In this document: positions 7,973 to 13,864 of the stretch, one piece after another
Layout: the number at the start of each line of letters is the position of its first letter
How positions within the stretch are numbered: position 1 is the stretch's first letter
From: Flavobacteriales bacterium
Lineage (GTDB): Bacteria; Bacteroidota; Bacteroidia; Flavobacteriales_D; Sanyastnellaceae
DNA: 14,209 bases
NCBI GenBank assembly: GCA_030728235.1
Contig: JANRAA010000164.1
Coordinates: 4,281 to 18,489 of the forward strand
Direction: 5' to 3'
Made by a program: the position numbers and the translations under genes
The notes under the pieces: model-generated
What the model was told of the DNA's origin: nothing
The model's input: only the letters and a program-made list of their open reading frames with translations
The model's database searches: none

Positions 7973-8664
7973 GTGAAGTACAAGAAGCAATTGTAGAGAA
8001 GAAGTCAGAGCCTTTGTTCTCTAAGAAGAATCGAAAGTTGATCTCAGATCCACTCAACGATTCAAACCCGATCACGGTTCAAGTACTTGGTATTTGTTCT
8101 GCCCTTGCAATTACAGTGCAGGTGCAGCAGGCGGTTATTATGTCGCTATCGGTATTGTTCGTGTTGATTGGTGGTAACATCATCATCTCACTCATGCGCA
8201 ACGGTATTCCTGATCGTATCCGTATCATCGTTCAGTTGGTGATCGTTGCGGCTTTGGTAATCATTGTGAACGAGGTGTTGAAAGCATTTTTGCCAGATAT
8301 CTCAGAGAAACTCTCGGTATTCGTTGGTTTGATCATCACGAACTGTATCATCATGGGTCGTCTTGAAGCGTTCGCTTTGGCTAACAAGCCAGGGCCTTCA
8401 TTCCTCGATGCAATCGGTAACGGTTTGGGATATGCTTGGATTCTCCTAGCTGTTTCTGTCGTTCGCGAAATCTTCGGATCAGGTGCGATCTCTTTCCCAG
8501 GAATGGGTCAGGTGAAGTTCCTTCCTGAGGGTTGGTTTATTGGGAATGGTGGTTTCTACGAAAACAACAACATGATGATCTTGCCTCCAATGGCATTGGT
8601 TGTAGTTGGTGTAATCATCTGGATCCAGCGCTCTCGCAACACGAAACTTATCGAATCACACTAA
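7969..8664 (+). CDS. nqrD: Na+-translocating NADH:quinone reductase subunit D
   Basis: NqrD is an integral membrane subunit that pairs with NqrE in inverted topology; together they hold an iron centre in the membrane, each giving two cysteines. It has 231 aa with about six hydrophobic helices. The iron-ligand cysteines are visible as LGICSALA (Cys43) and ITNCIIMGRLEAFA (Cys126). Other NqrD features are KNRKLISDPLNDSNPITVQ near the start and DAIGNGLGYAWILL with VVREIFGSG in the C-terminal half. The frame opens at an ATG overlapping the nqrC stop. It has a charged extension of about 16 residues (MSEVQEAIVEKKSEPL) before the usual beginning of the family, and no later Met offers an alternative start. 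NqrE follows after 12 bases. Confidence 0.96.
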   Translation: MSEVQEAIVEKKSEPLFSKKNRKLISDPLNDSNPITVQVLGICSALAITVQVQQAVIMSLSVLFVLIGGNIIISLMRNGIPDRIRIIVQLVIVAALVIIVNEVLKAFLPDISEKLSVFVGLIITNCIIMGRLEAFALANKPGPSFLDAIGNGLGYAWILLAVSVVREIFGSGAISFPGMGQVKFLPEGWFIGNGGFYENNNMMILPPMALVVVGVIIWIQRSRNTKLIESH

Positions 8665-8676
8665 TCTCAAGAAAAC

Positions 8677-9291
8677 ATGGAATACATCAATATATTCGTA
8701 AAGGGTATCTTTATTGAGAACATGATCTTCGCCTATTTCTTGGGCATGTGTTCTTACCTCGCAGTTTCGAAAACTGTGAAAACAGCAATGGGTCTTGGTC
8801 TAGCGGTAATATTCGTTCTAGGTATCACCGTTCCTATCAACTATTTGCTTGAAAACTATGTGTTGAAAGAAGGTGCTTTGACTTGGATGGGAGCTGAATA
8901 CGCTACCATGGATCTTAGCTTCTTGAGCTTTATCATGTTCATCGCGGTTATCGCATCTATCGTTCAATTGGTAGAGATGATTGTAGAGAAATTTGCTCCA
9001 GCACTGTATGGCGCACTCGGTATCTTCTTGCCACTGATCGCTGTGAACTGTTCAATCTTGGGTGGAGCGCTCTTCATGCAGGAACGTCAGTACACCGATA
9101 TTGGCCAGGCTACTGTATTCGGACTCGGTTCGGGTGTGGGTTGGTGGTTGGCAATCATCGCTATCGCTGCTATCCGCGAAAAAATACGTTACTCTCATGT
9201 TCCAGCGCCTCTCAGAGGTCTGGGTATCACGTTCATCATCACTGGTTTGATGGGGATCGCGTTCATGAGCTTTATGGGAATTGATATTTAA
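8677..9291 (+). CDS. nqrE: Na+-translocating NADH:quinone reductase subunit E
   Basis: NqrE is the membrane partner of NqrD and provides the other half of the intramembrane iron site. It has 204 aa, is highly hydrophobic with about six helices, and has the normal family length. The ligand cysteines are visible in FLGMCSYLAVS (Cys25) and IAVNCSILGGALF (Cys125), at positions matching the two-cysteine pattern of the family. Further signatures are FVKGIFIENMIFAYFLGMC at the N-terminus and LRGLGITFIITGLMGIAFMSF at the C-terminus. The ATG at 8677 follows a short A-rich sequence (AAGAAAAC), the kind of A-rich leader common in Bacteroidota in place of a strong Shine-Dalgarno sequence. NqrF starts 21 bases after the stop. 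Confidence is very high. Confidence 0.97.
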   Translation: MEYINIFVKGIFIENMIFAYFLGMCSYLAVSKTVKTAMGLGLAVIFVLGITVPINYLLENYVLKEGALTWMGAEYATMDLSFLSFIMFIAVIASIVQLVEMIVEKFAPALYGALGIFLPLIAVNCSILGGALFMQERQYTDIGQATVFGLGSGVGWWLAIIAIAAIREKIRYSHVPAPLRGLGITFIITGLMGIAFMSFMGIDI

Positions 9292-9312
9292 ACGAATCAG
9301 AACGATACAATT

Positions 9313-10611
9313 ATGACTAGTACCGTTATTCTGACAATAGCTTTCTTCCTCGCAGTTATCCTTCTGCTGGTTGGTTTGCTGCTTTTCGCTAAAGCGAAAT
9401 TGTCACCAAGTGGAAAAATTAAAATTAGCATCAATGGTGAAAAAACCATTGAAGTAGATGGAGGTAGTTCTCTACTCAACACGCTGGGTAATGCTGGAAT
9501 TTTCCTTCCATCGGCCTGCGGTGGTGGTGGTACCTGTGTGCAATGCCGTTGCCAGGTTAGCTCTGGTGGTGGTAGCATTCTGCCAACTGAAGAACCTCAC
9601 TTCTCTCGTAAAGAAATCGCTGCAAACTGGCGCCTAGGCTGTCAGGTGAAGGTGAAAGAAGACATGGAGATCCAAGTTCCTGAAGAGGTATTTGGTCTCA
9701 AGAAGTGGGAGTGTACCGTTAAGTCAAACTACAACGTGGCATCGTTCATCAAGGAGTTCGTTGTTGAACTTCCTGCTGGCGAAAACATGCACTTCGAAGC
9801 TGGTGGTTACATCCAAATCGATGTTCCAAAGATCACTGTGAACTTTAAAGACATCGACATCACAGCTCACCCGCATCACCACAAGAACCCTGAAGAATTC
9901 CGCAATGAGTGGGATAAATTCGGATTGTGGGATCTGAAAATGGTGAACAATGAAGACATCGTTCGCGCATATTCAATGGCGAATCACCCTGCTGAAGGGA
10001 ACATCGTTATGCTGAACATTCGTGTTGCAACGCCACCTTGGGATCGCGCTCGCAATGCATGGATGCAAGTAAACCCAGGTGTTTGCTCGTCTTATGTGTT
10101 CGGTTGCAAACCTGGCGATAAGTGCACCATCTCTGGTCCGTACGGTGAATTCTTCATCAAAGACACAGGTTCTGAAATGGTTTACATCGGTGGTGGGGCT
10201 GGTATGGCTCCAATGCGCTCACACCTTTTCCACTTGTTTCACACGTTGAAAACAGGTCGTAAGGTGACGTACTACTACGGTGGTCGCTCAAAGCGCGAGC
10301 TTTTCTACCTCGATGATTTCAAGGCGATCGAAGAGAAGTTCCCAAACTTTAGATTCTTCGTGGTCCTCAGTGAGCCTCTTCCTGAAGATAACTGGAAAAC
10401 AAAGAAAGACATCAATGATACTGAAGGTGATGGTTTCCTAGGATTCGTTCACAACGCAGTTATCGAGCACCACTTGAAAGATCACGAGGCTCCTGAAGAT
10501 ATCGAGTTCTATTTCTGTGGTCCTCCGATGATGAACCAAGCGGTAATTAAAATGTGTGACGACTGGGGTGTACCACCTGAAAACGTTGCATTCGATGATT
10601 TCGGTGGTTAA
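9313..10611 (+). CDS. nqrF: Na+-translocating NADH:quinone reductase subunit F (NADH dehydrogenase, FAD and 2Fe-2S)
   Basis: NqrF is the electron-entry subunit: it oxidises NADH through FAD and a 2Fe-2S cluster. It has 432 aa. Residues about 4-25 form the single membrane anchor. A ferredoxin domain follows, with cluster ligands Cys69, Cys75, Cys78 (SACGGGGTCVQC) and Cys110 (LGCQV), spaced as in Vibrio NqrF. The reductase part has the FAD-binding RAYSMANHP, GPYGEFF, the NADH-binding YIGGGAGMAPMRS, the CGPPMMN block with the conserved cysteine, and a C-terminal AFDDFGG. A histidine-rich stretch, AHPHHHKNPEEF, sits in the middle, in a region that varies between lineages. It is the last structural gene before a strong terminator. 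No Shine-Dalgarno sequence is visible. Confidence 0.97.
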   Translation: MTSTVILTIAFFLAVILLLVGLLLFAKAKLSPSGKIKISINGEKTIEVDGGSSLLNTLGNAGIFLPSACGGGGTCVQCRCQVSSGGGSILPTEEPHFSRKEIAANWRLGCQVKVKEDMEIQVPEEVFGLKKWECTVKSNYNVASFIKEFVVELPAGENMHFEAGGYIQIDVPKITVNFKDIDITAHPHHHKNPEEFRNEWDKFGLWDLKMVNNEDIVRAYSMANHPAEGNIVMLNIRVATPPWDRARNAWMQVNPGVCSSYVFGCKPGDKCTISGPYGEFFIKDTGSEMVYIGGGAGMAPMRSHLFHLFHTLKTGRKVTYYYGGRSKRELFYLDDFKAIEEKFPNFRFFVVLSEPLPEDNWKTKKDINDTEGDGFLGFVHNAVIEHHLKDHEAPEDIEFYFCGPPMMNQAVIKMCDDWGVPPENVAFDDFGG

Positions 10612-10633
10612 TCGAGGTCTATAACAATCTTTC

Positions 10634-10670
10634 AAAGAGCCAATTTCAAATGATGTTGGCTCTTTTTTTT
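10634..10670 (+). terminator. Intrinsic terminator after nqrF
   Basis: AAAGAGCCAA (10634-10643) pairs perfectly with TTGGCTCTTT (10656-10665) around a 12-base loop, and a run of eight T (10663-10670) follows. It lies 22 bases after the nqrF stop and ends 11 bases before the apbE ATG. This placement should end or reduce the nqr transcript before the maturation genes. The reverse strand has only a short A-tract-derived T-run at the other end, so it acts mainly rightward. Confidence 0.88.
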
Positions 10671-10677
10671 ACTTTTC
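10670..10677 (+). promoter_or_regulatory. Possible -7-type box before apbE, overlapping the terminator T-run
   Basis: TACTTTTC differs from the TAnnTTTG consensus only in its last base and sits four bases before the apbE ATG, the same spacing as boxes before two other genes here. It begins inside the terminator's T-run, so it could restart transcription where nqr transcription ends. A -33 element at normal spacing was not found. The call is weak alone and gains some weight from the repeated spacing. Confidence 0.25.
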
Positions 10678-10681
10678 TCCC

Positions 10682-11755
10682 ATGAAAAAAATATTCGCAT
10701 TTCTATCTATCTCGGCCTTTATAGCTTGTTCGCCTACGGCGGATAAATCAATTGCCGATGAGTTTGTAACGATATCTGGTGAAACGCAAGGGACAACTTT
10801 TACGGTTACCTATCGCGATACAGTTGATTACTCTCTGGCTTTGGATTCGATCTTCAAAAGGGTAGATGGCGATCTTTCTTTGTGGGTAGAGGGAAGTCTG
10901 ATCAATCGGATGAATGATCACAACCGTACCGACACGGTTTTCGCTTTCATTGATTCAACACGCTATTTCTCCATTTTATTCGATGTAAGCTACGAACTGT
11001 TCAAGAAAACCAACGGTGCTTTTGATCCTACTGTTCGTCCGCTGGTAGAATATTGGGGCTTCGGTTTGAAAAATATGGAGAACGCTACACCAGCAGGTGT
11101 AGATAGTATTTTGCCTTTCGTAGGTATGATTCCGGCGAACTTCGATATGATAGAGGTGTACGTAAACACGTATACATACGAGGAAACGCAGATTCGGAAA
11201 GGAGATCCGCGTGTGAAAGTGGATTTCAATGCAATCGCTCAAGGGTTCACTGTTGATCTTGTTAGCGACTATCTCCACCGCAAAGGAATAGACGATTATA
11301 TGGTCGAAATCGGTGGTGAACTGATCTGCAAGGGGGTGAACACGGATAGCATTCCTTGGCGCATCGCTGTCGATAAACCAATCGAAAGCAATGAACACAT
11401 CGCGCAGGGTGTTTTGAAGGTGTTCAATATGGCTTTGGCCACAAGCGGTAACTACCGCAAGTTTTATGAGAAAGATGGTAAAAAGCTCGCACACACGATC
11501 GATCCGCGGACAGGCTACCCTGTAGATCATTCTTTGCTCTCAGTAACCGTAATGGCGACAAATGCGATGATGGCTGATGCTTATGCAACGGCATTCATGG
11601 TGATGGGACTTGATGAAACAATCGCTTTTCTCGATGAAAATCCGCTGCTGAACATGCATGCCATGTTGATCTACGACGACAACGGGACAACGAAGGTTTG
11701 GATGTCGGAGGCGTTAAAAACTGTTTACGAAGACGTGAGCCATGAACCTTCTTGA
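10682..11755 (+). CDS. apbE: FAD:protein FMN transferase, lipoprotein
   Basis: ApbE transfers FMN from FAD onto Thr residues of target proteins; its expected targets here are NqrB and NqrC. It has 357 aa. The N-terminus has a lipoprotein-type signal peptide ending FIAC (Cys16), placing the enzyme on the outer face of the inner membrane or in the periplasm, where the acceptor Thr residues are exposed. Family blocks are SGETQGTTFTVTY (about 32-44), TNGAFDPTVRPLVEYWGFG (110-128), VDFNAIAQGFTVDLV (about 180-194), MVEIGGELICKG (207-218), the signature HTIDPRTGYP (271-280), and MMADAYATAF (about 296-305), with Asp299 and Thr303 as likely metal ligands. Position directly after nqrF is typical. The upstream terminator suggests lower or separate expression than the structural subunits. 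Confidence is very high. Confidence 0.96.
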   Translation: MKKIFAFLSISAFIACSPTADKSIADEFVTISGETQGTTFTVTYRDTVDYSLALDSIFKRVDGDLSLWVEGSLINRMNDHNRTDTVFAFIDSTRYFSILFDVSYELFKKTNGAFDPTVRPLVEYWGFGLKNMENATPAGVDSILPFVGMIPANFDMIEVYVNTYTYEETQIRKGDPRVKVDFNAIAQGFTVDLVSDYLHRKGIDDYMVEIGGELICKGVNTDSIPWRIAVDKPIESNEHIAQGVLKVFNMALATSGNYRKFYEKDGKKLAHTIDPRTGYPVDHSLLSVTVMATNAMMADAYATAFMVMGLDETIAFLDENPLLNMHAMLIYDDNGTTKVWMSEALKTVYEDVSHEPS

Positions 11756-11767
11756 TGCTTTCTTTTA

Positions 11768-11775
11768 TACCTTTG
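11768..11775 (+). promoter_or_regulatory. Bacteroidota -7-type box before the small cysteine protein gene
   Basis: TACCTTTG exactly matches TAnnTTTG and ends four bases (TAGC) before the ATG at 11780. It lies in the 24-base gap after apbE. A TTG at 11752-11754 is only 13 bases upstream, too close for a normal -33 element. If active, it would give the small gene its own near-leaderless transcript in addition to read-through from apbE. Confidence 0.4.
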
Positions 11776-11779
11776 TAGC

Positions 11780-11983
11780 ATGAAATTAGCTCTTCTCACA
11801 ATTGCGCTGCTAGCCTTGGCTTTCGCAGGTATAGCTATAAAACTTCTTGTGAAAAAAGATGGTGAGTTCGCAGGCACTTGCGCGAGCAACAATCCTTTGC
11901 TTAAAGAAGAAGGTGCAAACTGCTCGGTGTGCGGCGCTCGTCCGCAAGAGCAATGCAAACAAGAAAGCATTAAAGGCGCCTAA
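11780..11983 (+). CDS. Small single-helix four-cysteine membrane protein, NqrM-like candidate
   Basis: This 67-aa protein has one N-terminal transmembrane helix (about residues 3-23), a short basic segment (KKDG) and a tail with four cysteines: Cys34 (FAGTCASNNP), Cys48 and Cys51 (NCSVCG) and Cys59 (EQC). Architecture and size resemble NqrM (DUF539), a Na+-NQR maturation factor thought to supply iron to the NqrD/NqrE site. In Vibrio NqrM a single helix precedes four conserved cysteines, and the first, Cys33, is the critical one as I recall; Cys34 would be its counterpart. Position after apbE at the end of the nqr locus fits. The cysteine spacing is not identical to the proteobacterial form, so homology is inference; a short secreted protein of unrelated role is the alternative. 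Its stop overlaps the convergent neighbour's stop by four bases. That the gene is real is well supported; the function is a hypothesis. Confidence 0.8.
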   Translation: MKLALLTIALLALAFAGIAIKLLVKKDGEFAGTCASNNPLLKEEGANCSVCGARPQEQCKQESIKGA

Positions 11984-13068
11984 CGGCCTCTAAACCAAAC
12001 TATTCCAATCTCTGGGTAGTCGGCCTTCGCAAAGTGGGTCTTCAAATGCAATTGCGCCATCAAGTGGTCCGTAATGCGGTATCGAAATCCAAATCGGTGG
12101 TACAAACTGCCGTTGCCACTGTACGCATTCTTCAAATAATATCCGGCCATGATCCTGAATTCCATGCGGTCAAAATGCTGTGAATAGCCGGCAAACAAGC
12201 CCATTTGCACAAGGTCTGAAGGGGTGTATGAGCCGTTGTCGCGAATGAGAAACGGTCGAATGCTGGTGTTGTAAAAGACGTCGGATCCGAACAAAACAGA
12301 TGAGCTGTAGTTGAACCGGTAGGCGCCCGCAACACTAAGGGTATGCACAAGGTGTGTTGGCCCACCTGCAGGTTGGTTCTGACGAATCCCCGCGGCGTAC
12401 CCAATGTTTATTTGCATCCCGCGTACAGCGGGGATGTTGGGGCGAGTGCTGCTAACTACCTCATCTTTAATTGAATACCGACATCCCAATGAAAGTGCGG
12501 CATTGTTTGTCCCTAAGTTTGGCATCACGACAGCACCATTCGATAAATGTGTCATGCGAATGCCTGCAGTTAACGAGAGCTTCTCACCAACGCAAATCTC
12601 CGTGTAGTAACCTAAACTCAATGTTGTATTGATATGAGAACCCAAAACAATGCCTTTGTTGTTGGTTTCTAAATCCCACGTGGCATTGCTGTATCCTGCG
12701 CCGATGCCAAAATGCCAATAAGCAGAGAAATGTGGACGTCGGAAACTGGGCAGTCGGGTGAAGATTGATAGCGCTCCTTGCTTTCCCAATGCTTCATTGC
12801 CCAGGTCAGAAAAGTAACCTTCTAAGCCCCACAAGGGATGGTCATATCGTTGATGCCATGTCTTGCTGCCATCGGTATTCCACATGGCACCAACTTCAAA
12901 TCCTTTCGAATGAGAAGTAACCAATCCGCGAATCTCTTCTCGGTGGGGTATCATAAAGCCTCCGCTGGCATTAAAAAACAGCGATTGCTGGGCGCTCAAT
13001 GACCCGGAAGCAAAAAAAATCAACACGAGAAGTGTCGTGAAAATGCGATGGGGGATGTAGCTGCCCAA
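11980..13068 (-). CDS. PagL-like outer-membrane acyloxyacyl hydrolase family protein
   Basis: The protein appears secreted and rich in alternating beta strands, with RMTHLSNGAVVMPNLG (from about residue 171) matching the H-x-S-N block of lipid A 3-O-deacylase PagL and the acyloxyacyl hydrolase family. His174 and Ser176 align with the PagL catalytic pair; Asn188 stands where PagL has its Glu. A signal peptide, RIFTTLLVLIFFASGSLSA, precedes QQS. It is longer than Pseudomonas PagL (about 170 aa), as is usual for Bacteroidota members. The start is uncertain. TTG at 13068 gives 362 aa with a normal short n-region and no overlap with mazG. ATG at 13101 gives 373 aa but overlaps the mazG start by 11 bases. 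I chose TTG. The likely site is the outer membrane; the lipid substrate is unproven. Confidence 0.82.
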   Translation of the reverse strand: MGSYIPHRIFTTLLVLIFFASGSLSAQQSLFFNASGGFMIPHREEIRGLVTSHSKGFEVGAMWNTDGSKTWHQRYDHPLWGLEGYFSDLGNEALGKQGALSIFTRLPSFRRPHFSAYWHFGIGAGYSNATWDLETNNKGIVLGSHINTTLSLGYYTEICVGEKLSLTAGIRMTHLSNGAVVMPNLGTNNAALSLGCRYSIKDEVVSSTRPNIPAVRGMQINIGYAAGIRQNQPAGGPTHLVHTLSVAGAYRFNYSSSVLFGSDVFYNTSIRPFLIRDNGSYTPSDLVQMGLFAGYSQHFDRMEFRIMAGYYLKNAYSGNGSLYHRFGFRYRITDHLMAQLHLKTHFAKADYPEIGIVWFRGR

Positions 13069-13077
13069 GGGATAATG

Positions 13078-13085
13078 TATCTTTG
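13078..13085 (+). promoter_or_regulatory. Bacteroidota -7-type box before mazG
   Basis: TATCTTTG exactly fits TAnnTTTG and ends five bases before the mazG ATG at 13091. It lies in the 22-base divergent gap left if the PagL-like gene starts at the TTG at 13068. No -33 TTG at suitable spacing was seen. The placement argues for the ATG at 13091 over the in-frame ATG at 13100 as the mazG start. Confidence 0.42.
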
Positions 13086-13090
13086 ATGCT

Positions 13091-13864
13091 ATGAATAGCA
13101 TGCAAGATAAGCTAAAGGCATTTGAACGCCTACTGATCATCATGGATGAATTGAGGGAAAAATGTCCGTGGGATATGAAACAAACCATGGATTCCCTGCG
13201 CCATCTGACCATTGAGGAGACTTATGAGCTCACCGATGCCATCATGGAAGGTGATATTCAAGAGGTGAAAAAGGAGATTGGCGACATCATGCTGCACATG
13301 GTTTTCTACGCGAGAATTGGCAGTGAAACGGGTGATTTCGACATCGCTGATTCTCTAAATTTTATCTGCGATAAGCTCATTCAACGTCATCCTCACATCT
13401 ATGGTGATGTAATCGTATCGGGTGAAGACGAAGTAAAAGCCAATTGGGAAAAAATCAAACTCAAAGAAGGTAAGAAGTCGGTGCTGGAAGGCGTCCCTTC
13501 TTCGTTGCCATCGCTGGTGAAAGCTATCCGTATTCAAGACAAAGCCCGGGGCGTAGGGTTCGACTGGGATCATGAAGATCAGGTTTGGGATAAGGTGAAT
13601 GAAGAGTTGGCGGAGTTCAAACATGAGGCTGACCTCAAGTCAGACAAGGTAGAAGATGAATTTGGTGATATACTTTTCTCTCTGATCAATTTTGCACGCT
13701 TCAAAGGCATTAACCCCGACGACGCGCTCGAAAAAACGAACAAAAAATTTATCAAGCGCTTTAAATTCTTAGAGTCTGAAAGCGCAAAGGATGGCAAAGT
13801 GATGGGTGAAATGTCGTTGGAAGAAATGGATGTATACTGGGAAAGGGCCAAAAAAGAAGCATGA
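13091..13864 (+). CDS. mazG: Nucleoside triphosphate pyrophosphohydrolase MazG
   Basis: MazG hydrolyses (d)NTPs to NMPs and pyrophosphate in the cytoplasm, a house-cleaning role that can also affect stringent-response signalling. It has 257 aa, near the 263 aa of the E. coli protein, with the two-repeat MazG architecture. The N-terminal block LREKCPWDMKQTMDSL is a family signature. The metal-binding E-x-x-E and E-x-x-D elements are Glu43/Glu46 (IEETYEL) and Glu62/Asp65 (KEIGDIM). The second MazG domain has VNEELAEFKHE followed by EDEFGDILFSLINFAR, again with the acidic pattern. The start at 13091 follows a -7-type box by five bases; ATG 13100 is an alternative that removes three residues. The stop overlaps the start of the next gene (ATGA at 13861-13864), suggesting translational coupling. 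Confidence is high. Confidence 0.95.
   Translation: MNSMQDKLKAFERLLIIMDELREKCPWDMKQTMDSLRHLTIEETYELTDAIMEGDIQEVKKEIGDIMLHMVFYARIGSETGDFDIADSLNFICDKLIQRHPHIYGDVIVSGEDEVKANWEKIKLKEGKKSVLEGVPSSLPSLVKAIRIQDKARGVGFDWDHEDQVWDKVNEELAEFKHEADLKSDKVEDEFGDILFSLINFARFKGINPDDALEKTNKKFIKRFKFLESESAKDGKVMGEMSLEEMDVYWERAKKEA

Noticed and set aside
9862..9900. Histidine cluster HPHHH in NqrF as a new metal site
   Set aside because: From memory, flavobacterial NqrF proteins have a similar variable DITAHP-type segment here, so this looks like lineage variation and not a special site.
10976..11530. 184-codon open frame on the minus strand
   Set aside because: It lies wholly inside apbE, whose motifs are unmistakable, and its translation shows no recognisable domain; it is an antisense shadow.
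13102..13212. N-terminal extension of the PagL-like frame up to 13212
   Set aside because: It would run deep into the mazG coding region and place about 50 non-signal residues before a good signal peptide.
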